A stretch of 64,000 nucleotides of DNA, from assembly GCA_947479755.1 (NCBI GenBank), contig CANKAM010000016.1:1-64000 (forward strand). Direction: 5' to 3'. A model generated the notes under the pieces. The model was not told the DNA's origin. It saw only the letters and a list, made by a program, of their open reading frames with translations, and did not search any database. Position 1 is the stretch's first letter. Every line of letters begins with the position of its first letter. A program made the translations under genes and the position numbers. The DNA is from Bacteroidota bacterium (GTDB lineage: Bacteria; Bacteroidota; Bacteroidia; SXHM01). Of this stretch, positions 1 through 9,917 are shown in pieces.

Positions 1-1429
1 AGCCATAGCCGAAATAACCGCCTACATTGAAAAATCGTGAAATTCTATCATTGGTGTAAATACCTAAACCTAATCGCACAGATTCATAAGTGTTGGCTGC
101 AATTATCCGGTTTAAATCCAAATCGATAAAACGGATTGGAATTTTTCCTGTAACCAACGCAGATAAAGCTTTCAACCTCAAATCAAATTTGTACGCTTTT
201 CCAAGGCTATCAATTACGTGATAGGTTTTTGTTTCTTTAGCAATCAAAGTATCTTTCCTGTACAAGTTCCAAAACGCCTCTTCTCTTTTTGCTGCTTGAG
301 GAAGAATATCAAGTTCCACCCGTCTGAAATCTTTTTTATTTACAGGCTGTTCAATTTTTATACTGTCCAGATAACTGCGACCTACTCCTTTGATTTTAAA
401 TCCACTTAGGTTCAGGTTATTCGCCATAATATCCGTATTCAATTTTACCGGAAACCAATGCTGTTCTCTCTTTTCATATTGTTGCTGTATTTTTATTCCT
501 ACCCCTGCCTGACCAGTGGCTTCAGCAATAACGTTTTGTATTGCCCAGCCATCGGTAGTTATGTAAAGCAACCCTACAAGTCCATCAAAATTTCTTCCGG
601 AATAGGGCTTGTAAGAGATAACAAAAATGCTGTCTTTATCAGTATATAGAGTGTCTTCAAGAAGAAAAAAATATTTAGAAGTGCTGCCTTCACTTAATGG
701 ATTTAAAAACTTTTGCTGACCCAGATTGAAATAATCATCATAAAAAGAAAAACTTTGCATCTGTGTCCCAAGCATTGCAAAATCAGGGTTTTTAAAGCCT
801 GAAACCCGGGAAGCAATAACCTTCTCATTATTTCTTCCTTTGTATTTGTATTCACGTTTAGATACAAACTCCATCAACATAATATATTGTTCATCCAGGA
901 ATTTTTGAATTTCTTTTTCCTCGTCTGAAGTTGGATTTTGTTTAATTATACTGCCTTTGTTTTCCCTTACTTTACCGGTATCTAACGTGAAATACATTTT
1001 ATTATAAGACACATAAGAAAATGATTTCAGTTGTTCAGGATTGTTATTATTTCTGTTTGCAGTTGCATTCCTGATTATGCGATGAGCCGGATTTTCACCG
1101 GGAAAAATCACAACTTCCTGTAATCCGAAATTTTTCCGAATCATTTTAACCCTTATAACTATATTCTCCTCTTCAGATAAAGTAACAATAGCATTTTCGT
1201 AGCCTACATAACTGAATGAAAGTTTATGCAAACGGGATTTTGATGTAATACTGAAATGTCCGTCAATATCAGTAGTCGTAGCATTGATTTCAGCATCAGG
1301 CAGTATGTTAACGAAAGCGAGTGATTCGCCTGTTTTATCATCAACTACAGTTCCGCTGACACTAAATGTTTGTGCAACTGAAATAATTGGTAAAAAAATG
1401 CTGAAGAATAAAAAAATTAGTTGCCTCAT
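1..1429 (-). CDS. DUF5686 / carboxypeptidase-regulatory-like outer-membrane protein, 3' end beyond the window
   Basis: Reading the minus strand from the ATG at 1429 gives an open frame of 476 codons that leaves the window at base 1. It begins with a signal peptide (MRQLIFLFFSIFLPIISVAQ), then a CarboxypepD_reg-like beta-sandwich of about 80 residues with the typical GTVVDDKTGESLAFVNI opening, then the long N-terminal part of a DUF5686 protein (motif FPGENPAHRIIRNA). The complete 848-residue protein at 50989-53535 has the same order, so roughly 370 residues of beta-barrel-like sequence are probably missing here. A TAGGTTTG box at 1442-1449 lies just upstream of the start. Function is unknown; an outer-membrane location is inferred from the family. 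Confidence 0.85.
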   Translation of the reverse strand, partial: MRQLIFLFFSIFLPIISVAQTFSVSGTVVDDKTGESLAFVNILPDAEINATTTDIDGHFSITSKSRLHKLSFSYVGYENAIVTLSEEENIVIRVKMIRKNFGLQEVVIFPGENPAHRIIRNATANRNNNNPEQLKSFSYVSYNKMYFTLDTGKVRENKGSIIKQNPTSDEEKEIQKFLDEQYIMLMEFVSKREYKYKGRNNEKVIASRVSGFKNPDFAMLGTQMQSFSFYDDYFNLGQQKFLNPLSEGSTSKYFFLLEDTLYTDKDSIFVISYKPYSGRNFDGLVGLLYITTDGWAIQNVIAEATGQAGVGIKIQQQYEKREQHWFPVKLNTDIMANNLNLSGFKIKGVGRSYLDSIKIEQPVNKKDFRRVELDILPQAAKREEAFWNLYRKDTLIAKETKTYHVIDSLGKAYKFDLRLKALSALVTGKIPIRFIDLDLNRIIAANTYESVRLGLGIYTNDRISRFFNVGGYFGYG

Positions 1430-1470
1430 AAGTTTATGCGGCAAACCTAAAGAAATCAGACAGACGAAAT

Positions 1471-2847
1471 TTACAGCTGTTGAAATTTTGCAGTGAAGTG
1501 ACGGAGAAACTCAGGCTCTTCAATTATTTTATATCCTTTAACATTATTGCGGTCAGCAATAATTTCATCAAATATTTCAGCTACATAATCAATATGACTT
1601 TGTGTATAAACCCTACGGGGAATAGCCATACGAACCAATTCCATTTTTGATGGAATCAGTTTTCCTTGCTCATCATATTTACCAAACATTACCGAACCAA
1701 TTTCCACACTTCTGATTCCTCCTTTTTTATAAAGCTCGCAAACCAAAGCCTGTCCGGGATATTCGTGAACAGGAATGTGAGGATACAATGCTTTGGCATC
1801 AATATACACAGCATGTCCACCAACCGGCAATAAAATCGGAACACCTTTTTTAGAAATTTTTTCACCAAGATAGGTTGTGCTTTTTATTCTATACGTTAAG
1901 TAACCCGGAGCAAAAACTTCTTTCAAACCAACTGCAAGTGCTTCCATATCACGGCCTGAAAGTCCGCCATAAGTTGAAAACCCTTCTGTAATAATCAAGA
2001 GGTTCGTGCAGGCATCAGCAAGTTTTTTATCACGCAAGGCAAGGAAGCCGCCAATGTTTACTAATCCATCTTTCTTCGCACTCATGATGCAGCCATCAGC
2101 GAACGAAAACATTTCTTTTGCTATGTCAAAATAGCTGTGATGTTCAAACTCTTTTTCACGATGCTTTATGAAATAAGCATTCTCAGCAATGCGGCAACAA
2201 TCCAGAATGTACAGGATGCTATATTTTGAACAAATACGTTTTACGTCACGTGCATTTTTCATACTTACTGGTTGACCGCCACCTGAATTATTGGTTACAG
2301 TCAAAATCACTGCACCAATATTTTCTGCCTTATGCTGAAGAATAATTTCTTCCAGCTTTTCAATATCCATATTTCCTTTAAAAGGATAAATGAGTGATGG
2401 CTGAGAACCTTCTGGGATTAAGCAATCAATAGCAGTTGCTCCGCTGAATTCAATGTTTGCTCGTGTAGTATCAAAATGTGTATTGCTGATAAAAACCTTT
2501 CCGGGCTTTCCGATATAACCATATAAAATCCGCTCTGCAGCTCGTCCCTGATGCGTTGGTAAAATATATGGATAGCCTGTGAGGTCGTGTATACTTTGCC
2601 ATAAATGCTCCCAACTGCTTGCACCTGCATACGATTCATCTGCATCAATAAGTGCAGCCCATTGAGCAGAACTCATAGCAGATGTTCCGCTATCAGTAAG
2701 AAAGTCAAATGTTACCTGACTGGATTTTAAAAGAAAAGGATTGTAAAAAGCATTTTTTAGATATTGCTCACGTTCCTGCTCTGTAGCAATGTGCAAGGGT
2801 TCAACCGTTTTAATTTTAAACGGTTCAATGATTATTTTCTTTGACAT
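1471..2847 (-). CDS. tnaA: tryptophanase (PLP-dependent beta-eliminating lyase)
   Basis: The 458-residue protein is full length for the tryptophanase / tyrosine phenol-lyase family of fold-type I PLP enzymes. It would cleave L-tryptophan to indole, pyruvate and ammonia in the cytoplasm. Family landmarks are LLTDSGT-like FLTDSGT near residue 50, PTHQGR near 97, the PLP-lysine segment MSAKKDGLVNIGG near 255-267 and the C-terminal RHFTAKF. Near residue 380 it has RSVEIGS, matching tryptophanase; tyrosine phenol-lyase has an arginine-bearing RSMERG there. That favours tryptophanase, although the SAMSSAQWA stretch near 56 is more lyase-like. It stands alone between a DUF5686 gene and an MDR reductase. 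A TAAATTTG box ends two bases before the ATG. Confidence 0.9.
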   Translation of the reverse strand: MSKKIIIEPFKIKTVEPLHIATEQEREQYLKNAFYNPFLLKSSQVTFDFLTDSGTSAMSSAQWAALIDADESYAGASSWEHLWQSIHDLTGYPYILPTHQGRAAERILYGYIGKPGKVFISNTHFDTTRANIEFSGATAIDCLIPEGSQPSLIYPFKGNMDIEKLEEIILQHKAENIGAVILTVTNNSGGGQPVSMKNARDVKRICSKYSILYILDCCRIAENAYFIKHREKEFEHHSYFDIAKEMFSFADGCIMSAKKDGLVNIGGFLALRDKKLADACTNLLIITEGFSTYGGLSGRDMEALAVGLKEVFAPGYLTYRIKSTTYLGEKISKKGVPILLPVGGHAVYIDAKALYPHIPVHEYPGQALVCELYKKGGIRSVEIGSVMFGKYDEQGKLIPSKMELVRMAIPRRVYTQSHIDYVAEIFDEIIADRNNVKGYKIIEEPEFLRHFTAKFQQL

Positions 2848-2951
2848 GGCAAATTTATTGGCAAGGTGGGGGCTTTAGCCAACACAAATAATGACATTAA
2901 TCAGTTTTGAAAAATTATATTCTAAGTTTGCTGAAAATATCTTATAAAGCT

Positions 2952-3974
2952 ATGAAAACCTATACCATTATAAAATACGGAGAACCCGAAAAAGCATTTG
3001 AGTTACAGGAAAAGCCAACACCTGTTCCGGCTGCAAATGAAATACTTGTTGCTGTAGATGCATTCGGAATCAACTTTGCGGATATTATGGCTCGCAACGG
3101 TCTTTATCAGGATGCACCTCCCCTACCTGCTGTTATAGGTTATGAATCGGTTGGAAGGGTTGAAGCCTGCGGAAGTGATGTGAAAAACAAATTGGAAAAA
3201 GGAACGCGCGTTGTTGCTTTCAGCCGTTTCGGGGGATATGCTACACACGTTGTTAGTGATGAACGTGCTGTTGTTCCGATTGGAGAAGATATGGATGCCG
3301 GTGTTGCCTGTGCTTTAGCTGTTCAATATTCCACGGCATGGTTTTGTGCCGAAGAAATGATTCGACTTAGAAAAGGAAATCATGTGCTGATTCAAGCTGC
3401 AGCGGGAGGTGTTGGTACAGCGCTGGTTCAGCTTTGCAAACGTCACGGATGCATTATTTACGGAACAGCAGGGTCGGACAAAAAATTAGAGTATCTGCGC
3501 GAACTGGGTGTTGATTACCCGATAAATTATAATACTTCAGACTTTGCCGCTGAAATAAAAAAGCTGAGACCCGAAGGAGTTGATGTTGCTTTTGATTCGG
3601 TTGGCGGAAAAACATTCCGCAAAAGTTTTAACAGCATTAACAAAGGCGGAAGAATTGTGGGCTATGGTGCAGCAGAAAACCTGGGCGGTGGTTTACAGAT
3701 TTGGGATACTTTGAAAATGGTTTTCAATTTCGGAATTTATCATCCTGTTCAGTTCCTGATGAACTCGCGCGGTATGATTGGAGTGAATATGCTGCGCATA
3801 GCAGATAATCATCCTGACTGGCTGAAAATTTGCCTTGAAAGTGTTGTAGACCTTGTTCAGAAAGGTGAAATAAAACCAACTGTTGGCGGTGTTTTCAGTG
3901 CAGATAAACTATACGATGCACATCGTTTTGTTGAGTCAAGAAAATCAATGGGCAAAGTGATTGTGAAGTGGTAG
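2952..3974 (+). CDS. zinc-independent MDR oxidoreductase (quinone reductase / VAT1-like)
   Basis: The 340-residue protein belongs to the medium-chain dehydrogenase/reductase superfamily. The N-terminal GroES-like domain carries INFADIMARNGLYQ and GYESVGRVEACG. The Rossmann domain has the glycine-rich AAAGGVGTALVQL, which binds NAD(P)H. No cysteine-rich structural zinc lobe is present, so it fits the zinc-independent quinone oxidoreductases, closest to the VAT1-like group. I start it at the ATG at 2952 (MKTYTIIKYGEP). A longer reading from a TTG at 2907 adds 15 residues that do not look like family sequence. It converges on the flippase-like gene, separated by an inverted repeat. Substrate unknown. 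Confidence 0.85.
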   Translation: MKTYTIIKYGEPEKAFELQEKPTPVPAANEILVAVDAFGINFADIMARNGLYQDAPPLPAVIGYESVGRVEACGSDVKNKLEKGTRVVAFSRFGGYATHVVSDERAVVPIGEDMDAGVACALAVQYSTAWFCAEEMIRLRKGNHVLIQAAAGGVGTALVQLCKRHGCIIYGTAGSDKKLEYLRELGVDYPINYNTSDFAAEIKKLRPEGVDVAFDSVGGKTFRKSFNSINKGGRIVGYGAAENLGGGLQIWDTLKMVFNFGIYHPVQFLMNSRGMIGVNMLRIADNHPDWLKICLESVVDLVQKGEIKPTVGGVFSADKLYDAHRFVESRKSMGKVIVKW

Positions 3975-3979
3975 AAAAA

Positions 3980-4022
3980 AGCCTCTTGCTCCTTCCCCTT
4001 TTGGGGGAAGGTCGGGAAGGGG
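3980..4022. repeat. dispersed inverted repeat (CCTTCCCC / GGGGAAGG type)
   Basis: CCTTCCCCTTTTGGGGGAAGG plus G/C-rich flanks forms a compact stem between two convergent genes. It resembles the copies at 47143-47172 and 60084-60125 (CTCTCCAAAGGAGAGG). As it lies at the joint 3' end of both genes it may also end transcription in both directions, but no clear T-tract follows. Confidence 0.6.
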
Positions 4023-4023
4023 G

Positions 4024-5217
4024 CTACACTTTCTTCTTAATATAAGAACGCTTAATCCAGCCGGGAAGAATAATGGCTCCGATAAATAGATACGGGTAAT
4101 AACTGATAAGCCGCCAGATGATGGCAATGCTGCCTATCAATCCTGCAGAAAGAATAAACTCACCGATAAATCCTGTAAAAATAATTTCGGCAACACCGCT
4201 GCCACCAGGCGTTGGAGTAATGTGCATAATTACCCACATCACCAATTGACGTGCATAAATAAGCATGTGTTCGCTTACAGGAAAAAAAGCCATGATAATA
4301 AAATTGGTTACCCAAAAACGAGCTGTCCATGAAGCAAACGTAGCAGCAGTTGCCTTGAACCAATAACCAAACGGTTTACCTCTTATCTCTTTTGATGCGA
4401 TAATAATTTCATTGCCGGTTTCAGCAGCACCTTCTCTCCATTTGCGTAAAAACGGAAGCTGAAATATTTTTATAAGCAGCCATTTAAAGCCGCGGGGCTT
4501 AACAAAAATAGCCCACGAAATTATAATAGCATACAGCAGCATCAATCCAAAGCCGATGAAAAATAATTTAATTCCTGCTGAGGCAAAACCTTGCATACCT
4601 GCACTACTTAAATCAGGAAGCAGTCGCTGAGTTCCTACTATTACCAAAACAAGAGGAACCATAACAATATAAAAAAGCTGATCGAGCAACGAGGTGATTA
4701 ATACAATAGCTGTACTTTTTCCCAATTTAATTCCTTCGCGGTTTACTATAAACATGGCTACGGTGCTTCCACCCACAGCGCTTGGTGCAACTGCTGAAGC
4801 AAACTCCCACAACATAATCACATCAAAACTTCTGCGCCACGAAATATGATAATCCGTCAATACACGGATGCGGTACATATAACTCAAATCGCGGATGAAC
4901 ATGGAGATGATAGCTATAACAATCCACAAGGTAGAATACCATGTCCAGTTAATGCTGCGCAATTCATCACGGTAAGTAATCTTTACATAATCACCTTTCC
5001 CTTCTTCCTTGAAAACAAATTCTTCCTTATCCTCTTCTCCGTTCTCATTTCCATCTACCCATACATAGTTTGCATTAGCCGCAATTTTCTTTTCAAACCG
5101 CTCTTCCTGCAGGGCTGAAAAAACCATGTACGATGCAACCGCCAGACCAATAAGAATGGGCAGAATAATTCGGCTGGGAGTAAGAAGTTTTAATCGTTCG
5201 GTTGCACGGTTCGACAT
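4024..5217 (-). CDS. flippase-like / lysylphosphatidylglycerol-synthase transmembrane-region protein
   Basis: This is a polytopic inner-membrane protein of 397 residues with about eight hydrophobic helices. It has the pattern of the LPG_synthase_TM / UPF0104 family: an AVAPSAVGGSTVAMFIVNREGI segment and a later GGSGVAEIIFTGFIGE segment. Members are linked to lipid-linked saccharide flipping or to the membrane half of MprF, but this protein has no synthase domain, so the role is inferred. A charged region of about 50 residues follows the first helix. I start it at ATG 5217 (MSNRATERLKLL). A longer frame to 5322 would overlap the divergent EamA gene and adds unlikely sequence. Confidence 0.78.
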   Translation of the reverse strand: MSNRATERLKLLTPSRIILPILIGLAVASYMVFSALQEERFEKKIAANANYVWVDGNENGEEDKEEFVFKEEGKGDYVKITYRDELRSINWTWYSTLWIVIAIISMFIRDLSYMYRIRVLTDYHISWRRSFDVIMLWEFASAVAPSAVGGSTVAMFIVNREGIKLGKSTAIVLITSLLDQLFYIVMVPLVLVIVGTQRLLPDLSSAGMQGFASAGIKLFFIGFGLMLLYAIIISWAIFVKPRGFKWLLIKIFQLPFLRKWREGAAETGNEIIIASKEIRGKPFGYWFKATAATFASWTARFWVTNFIIMAFFPVSEHMLIYARQLVMWVIMHITPTPGGSGVAEIIFTGFIGEFILSAGLIGSIAIIWRLISYYPYLFIGAIILPGWIKRSYIKKKV

Positions 5218-5292
5218 TATCAGATAGTAATAGTCAGCCCGAAAATACGCATTCCGCCCGAACAGGTTGTTGATATTCCTACTTTTGAAGCC

Positions 5293-6177
5293 GTGAAAGC
5301 AAAAGAAAATATAAGCGCGCATCTTGCCCTGCTTGGCGCCAACATCATTTACGGAGCCAATTATTCTATTGCCAAAGCAGTAATGCCCGAATATGTAAAG
5401 CCCTTCGGATTTATTGTTTTACGCGGGATTGGAGCAGTGCTTCTGTTCTGGTTTTTTCATGCGCTTTTGAAACGTGAAAAAGTGGAGAAAAAGGATTTCC
5501 TGACACTTATAGCCGGGGCTTTTTTGGGTATAGCGGCTAACCAGATGCTGTTTTTTAAAGGACTGAGTTTAACCACTCCCATAAACGCTGCCATTATTAT
5601 GACTTCTACGCCTGTTTTGGTTTTACTGGCTGCTTCCTTACTATTAAAAGAACGAATTACACTAACAAAAATCACCGGAATTATTTCCGGAGTTATTGGT
5701 GCGCTTTTGATAATAGTTATGGGAAAAGATTTTTCATTCGGAAGTGAAACTATGCCAGGCGATTTGATGGTTTTTATCAACGCATCACTCTTTGGGGTGT
5801 ATCTTGTTATGATAAAACCATTGATGAAAAAATATCATCCGCTTACGGTAAACAAATGGGTTTTCTTTTTTGGCCTGCTGATGTCGCTACCCTTTGGCTG
5901 GAGTGAGGCTCTTGAGATTGACTGGGTAACTATGCCTGTTCCTATTTTAGGCGGTGTTATTTTTGTAGTTGTAGGACTCAGTTTTTTTGCATACTTGTTT
6001 AACAGCTATGCGCTAAGCAGAGTTAGTCCTGCAACGGTTAGTATTTATATTTATTCGCAACCGGTATTTGCAACGGCTATTGCGATAGGACTTGGTAATG
6101 ATTCACTTTCAGCTTTGAAAATAATTGCAGCACTTCTGATCTTTGGCGGGGTGTATCTGGTAAGCTGGGGGAAATAA
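5293..6177 (+). CDS. DMT-superfamily EamA transporter
   Basis: The 294-residue protein has ten predicted membrane helices in two EamA repeats. The first repeat opens with LALLGANIIYGANYSIAKAV; the second ends with the conserved region around NSYALSRVSPATVSIYIYSQPV. It is probably a metabolite or amino-acid-derivative exporter; the substrate cannot be read from sequence. The start is a GTG at 5293, because the next in-frame ATG is inside the first helix. A TACTTTTG box (5280-5287) ends five bases before this GTG, so the transcript may be leaderless or nearly so. The neighbouring flippase-like gene is divergent, 75 bases away. Confidence 0.85.
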   Translation: MKAKENISAHLALLGANIIYGANYSIAKAVMPEYVKPFGFIVLRGIGAVLLFWFFHALLKREKVEKKDFLTLIAGAFLGIAANQMLFFKGLSLTTPINAAIIMTSTPVLVLLAASLLLKERITLTKITGIISGVIGALLIIVMGKDFSFGSETMPGDLMVFINASLFGVYLVMIKPLMKKYHPLTVNKWVFFFGLLMSLPFGWSEALEIDWVTMPVPILGGVIFVVVGLSFFAYLFNSYALSRVSPATVSIYIYSQPVFATAIAIGLGNDSLSALKIIAALLIFGGVYLVSWGK

Positions 6178-6191
6178 ATCTTCAGTTACAG

Positions 6192-9100
6192 TTACCTGAT
6201 AAGCGTAACAATTCCTTTAAAATCCTGTGGGCGATTGTGCTCATCCTCTACTGAAATTCTGTAAACATATACTCCAGAGGGAAGTTCCTTTCCTGAGTTG
6301 CGGGATTTTCCGTTCCAGCCATCAGTTGGTTTGAAACTTTCAAAAAGCTGTTCGCCCCAACGATTAAAAATTCGCAATTCATACTTCCGCAATGTTTCAC
6401 CTTGCGGAAGAAAAACATCATTCAATCCATTACCATCAGGAGTAAAAGCACTGGGTACATACAGTGTAAAGAACGGAGCTATAACAATGGTTATTTCAGT
6501 TCTGTCGGTGCAACCGAACTGATTGGCAACAGTTAGCATAACGTTATAAGTTCCTGTATCAGAAAAACTATAAACCGGGTTTTGAATCGCTGAACCATCA
6601 CCATTCCCAAACTGCCAGTTCCACTGCACGGGATTACCTGACGATAAATCTGTAAACGTTACTTCTGGTGAAATAATCTGTGTCCATTCAGGATTGGCTG
6701 CTAAATCTGCAACAGGGTTTGGACTTGCTGTTACTAAATCAGAATACGTAAGAGTTGAGATGCAATTCTGATCTGAAGTAACGGTAAGTGTTATATCGTA
6801 AGAACCCGGTGCGATAAAGGTGTATGAATTATTCTGCTGTTCTGAAAATGATGCATTATCAGCAGCCCAAAGCCAGTTAACATTTGTACCGGAAGCAACA
6901 GAACTAAGGTCGTTGAATTGCACCGTAAGCGGAACGCAACCCGAAACGGGCAATGCTTCAAAGTCAACAACAGGATTTAGATTTACGGTAACAGTAATAG
7001 TTTCATCGTCTGTGCATCCGTTATCAGTTCCTGTAATAGTATAAGTTGTGGTAACATCAGGATTGGCTGTAACACTGTTCCCCGATGATGAGCTTAAACC
7101 TGTTGCAGGTGACCACAAATAGGATGTTGCTCCTGAAGCAGAAAGTGAAACCGACTCTCCTTCACAAATGGCTGCAGTTGCAGGCAAAAGCGAGATTGTT
7201 GTTTGATTAACTGTTACGGTTGATGTTATAGTTGTTGAACAACCTAAATCAGTACCTGTTACAGTGTAAGTTGTTGAAGAAACAGGTGATACAGAAATCT
7301 GGTCTGTTGTTTCTCCTGTTGACCACAGATAAGTGGATCCTCCTGTTGCTGTTAATGTTGCTGCATCACCTGCACAAATTGTTGGTGAGTTTACCGAAAC
7401 CGTTGGTGACGGATTTACAGTAACAGTTGATGTTGCTGTTGCAGAACAGCCCAAATCAGTTCCCGTAACTGTATAGGTAGCCGTTACCGAAGGACTTACA
7501 GATAATGGGTTTGCTGTTGAACCATTATTCCACGAGTACGTTATTGCACCTGTAGCAGTAAGTGTGGCTGATATTCCTGCACAAACAGATGGTGAGTTTA
7601 CATTTACCACCGGAACAGGGTTTACAGTTATATCTGCGGTTGCAGTTCCTGTGCAAGTTAAGCTTGTTCCGGTAACAGTATAGCTGATGCTGGAGGCAGG
7701 TGTAACCACCAGTGGATTATCAGTTGAGCCATCAGACCATAGATAAGTGGTTCCTCCCAATGCAGTAAGGGTTGCATTTTGTCCTGCACAAACTGTTGGT
7801 GAATTTACGGTAACATTCAGCGATGCGCTAACCGTAACAGTTGCCGTGGCTGATGCTGAACAGTTTGCTGTTGTTCCTGTAACAGTATAAGTGGTAGTAA
7901 CTGCCGGAGAAACAGACAAAGGATTAACAGTTGAACCGGTATCCCAAAGATAGGTTGTTGCACCGCCTGCGGTAAGCACTGCTGTTCCTGCTGCACATAT
8001 GGTAGGTGAATTTACCACCACATTTGGCACTGCATTTACGGTAACTGTGGAAGTAACTGTTCCCGAACAACCACCCGAACTTCCTGTTACATCATAGGTG
8101 GTAGTTGATGCGGGTGAAACAATCAGGGGATTATCGGTAGAGCCATCAGACCATACATACGTGTTTGCACCTCCTGCAGTAAGCGTTGCCGAAGCACCTG
8201 CACAAATAGACGGAGAGTTTACCGTTACAGTGAGCGAAGCGGCTACGGTAACGGTGGCTGTTGCTGTACCGGTGCAGCCCGCTGTAGTTCCGGTAACAGT
8301 GTAGGTAGTTGTTGTTGCCGGACTTGCATCGGCAGTACCAACTCCTGTAACTGTTGCTCCTGCCGACCATGTATAGGTGGTAGCTCCTGTAGCAATAAGA
8401 TTTGCTGTTCCACCCGGACAAATGGTTGGTGTGTTTACCGAAACAGAAGGTCCCGGATTAATAGTAATATCATAGGTAGAAGGTGTTCCGCTGCAACCGT
8501 TTAATGTTGGTGTTACAGTAATGGTTGCAGTAACAGGGCTGCCTGTAGAATTGGTTGCCGTGAATGAAGGAATGTTTCCGTTTCCGCTGGCTCCAAGACC
8601 GATAGCAGTATTGCTGTTGGTCCATGCAAAGGTTGCTCCTGCAGGCGTGCTGGTAAATGTTGCAGCTGCAACAGTGCTGCCTGCGCACTGAGTTATATCA
8701 GCAGGTACAGTTACTGTTGGTCCATTATTGACCACCACACTTTGTGAACTTACATCGGTGCAGCCGGTTGAAGAAGTTGTAGTTAATGAAATCAAATAAG
8801 TTCCTGGTGCAGAATAGGTCTGAGCAGGTGGCGCATTGGATATTGAGGTGTTACCGTTTCCAAAATTCCAGGAAGAAGAAACGCCTGCAATACTGGTATT
8901 GTTAAAAGTAACATTCAGAGGTGCACATCCCGATGCCGGACTTACACTAAACTGCGAGGTGGGTGCCATCTGAAAAGTGCTTCCCGCAAAGCTCATGGTA
9001 AAACCAACGGTGTTATTCGAATAATTGTCAATGATGATAAGATATGTGTTTCCAGCAGTAACCGTAGCGGGCGGACAAAATTCAGTTATCGCGCAATTGC

Positions 9101-9908
9101 CACCCGCCTGCATTCCTATATTGTTGCTATTTCCCAATGTATAATTGTAATTGCAGGCAAGGTTGGTTCCAAAGCACCCCCCCGTAATGTTATAGAGTGC
9201 CCAATCGTATTCTGCTGCACCAAGCACATCCGCATTCCATACGAGTGTGCCGGTTTGCCCCACTGTAAACTGCATATAAACAGGTTGCTGCAAGGCTGTG
9301 CTAAAACAGGGAGGCGTTAAACCACTGCTATTATTAGGGAAAGGATTTACAGTAAAGGTGCTTTGGTCGCACAGTACTGATGCTGTTCCGCAGGAATTAC
9401 CCGGGGCAGGAGGCTGGTCAACAGAAGTTATACAAAGTTGGAAGCCTCCTTCAACGGCATTATCGGATTCAACCGCTATCCACACCTGTGTGCCGGGGGT
9501 GAACGTCCAGTTGGTGGTTGCAACACCTCCATTGGTAGCGCTTGCATTACAGGCATTATAGGTTCCGCTCACGCAGTTAGTGCCGCTGATAGTTACAACA
9601 GCGCGTTGCATAGCCGGAGAACCTGTTGGCGTAACTGTTACTGTATTATCAGCACCAGTAGCAGTATATGTAAACCATACTTCATTGCCAGGAAGGCCTA
9701 CATCACATGTGTTAGTGGTATTGTCACTCGTAGCGCCAACTGTTGTTGAGGTAACACAAATATTTCCTGAATTAGGAATAACTATAACCTGTGGCGTAAT
9801 GCAGTTATCGTTTGCTGGCTGTGCATTTGCAAACTCCGAACTCAGTATAAATAAAACCGTAAGCGTTATGCTAAAAGTGAGGCTCAGGATTTTGATAACG
9901 TTCTTCAC
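6192..9908 (-). CDS. giant modular secreted protein with T9SS type-B (gliding-motility-associated) C-terminal domain
   Basis: A 1238-residue exported protein. A signal peptide (to about residue 29) is followed by two pre-peptidase-like beta domains beginning ANDNC and GNSC, then a PKD domain (APLNVTFNNTS...SWNFGNG). Next come seven tandem modules of about 70 residues, each with the pattern xVNSPTICAGxxATLTAxGxxTYxWSxG...TTTYTVTGT, encoded at roughly 6970-8455. Two more PKD domains follow. The end is a CHU_C / gliding-motility-associated domain (FTPDGNGLNDVFLP, IFNRWGEQLFES, GVYVYRISV), the type-B sorting signal for T9SS. It is probably an adhesin-like surface protein. The small secreted-protein gene upstream ends 9 bases before it, suggesting co-transcription. 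Confidence 0.9.
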   Translation of the reverse strand: MKNVIKILSLTFSITLTVLFILSSEFANAQPANDNCITPQVIVIPNSGNICVTSTTVGATSDNTTNTCDVGLPGNEVWFTYTATGADNTVTVTPTGSPAMQRAVVTISGTNCVSGTYNACNASATNGGVATTNWTFTPGTQVWIAVESDNAVEGGFQLCITSVDQPPAPGNSCGTASVLCDQSTFTVNPFPNNSSGLTPPCFSTALQQPVYMQFTVGQTGTLVWNADVLGAAEYDWALYNITGGCFGTNLACNYNYTLGNSNNIGMQAGGNCAITEFCPPATVTAGNTYLIIIDNYSNNTVGFTMSFAGSTFQMAPTSQFSVSPASGCAPLNVTFNNTSIAGVSSSWNFGNGNTSISNAPPAQTYSAPGTYLISLTTTSSTGCTDVSSQSVVVNNGPTVTVPADITQCAGSTVAAATFTSTPAGATFAWTNSNTAIGLGASGNGNIPSFTATNSTGSPVTATITVTPTLNGCSGTPSTYDITINPGPSVSVNTPTICPGGTANLIATGATTYTWSAGATVTGVGTADASPATTTTYTVTGTTAGCTGTATATVTVAASLTVTVNSPSICAGASATLTAGGANTYVWSDGSTDNPLIVSPASTTTYDVTGSSGGCSGTVTSTVTVNAVPNVVVNSPTICAAGTAVLTAGGATTYLWDTGSTVNPLSVSPAVTTTYTVTGTTANCSASATATVTVSASLNVTVNSPTVCAGQNATLTALGGTTYLWSDGSTDNPLVVTPASSISYTVTGTSLTCTGTATADITVNPVPVVNVNSPSVCAGISATLTATGAITYSWNNGSTANPLSVSPSVTATYTVTGTDLGCSATATSTVTVNPSPTVSVNSPTICAGDAATLTATGGSTYLWSTGETTDQISVSPVSSTTYTVTGTDLGCSTTITSTVTVNQTTISLLPATAAICEGESVSLSASGATSYLWSPATGLSSSSGNSVTANPDVTTTYTITGTDNGCTDDETITVTVNLNPVVDFEALPVSGCVPLTVQFNDLSSVASGTNVNWLWAADNASFSEQQNNSYTFIAPGSYDITLTVTSDQNCISTLTYSDLVTASPNPVADLAANPEWTQIISPEVTFTDLSSGNPVQWNWQFGNGDGSAIQNPVYSFSDTGTYNVMLTVANQFGCTDRTEITIVIAPFFTLYVPSAFTPDGNGLNDVFLPQGETLRKYELRIFNRWGEQLFESFKPTDGWNGKSRNSGKELPSGVYVYRISVEDEHNRPQDFKGIVTLIR

Positions 9909-9917
9909 CTGATTATT

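Noticed and set aside
1471-2847. Tyrosine phenol-lyase instead of tryptophanase
   Set aside because: The RSVEIGS segment matches tryptophanase and lacks the arginine of the lyase's RSMERG; still, some segments resemble the lyase, so an enzyme assay would settle it.
5217-5322. N-terminal extension of the flippase-like protein to 5322
   Set aside because: It overlaps the divergent EamA start and encodes residues unlike the family.
6970-8455. Regular ~210-bp repeats as a possible CRISPR array
   Set aside because: The whole stretch is an open reading frame of protein modules; units are far longer than CRISPR repeats and there are no spacers.
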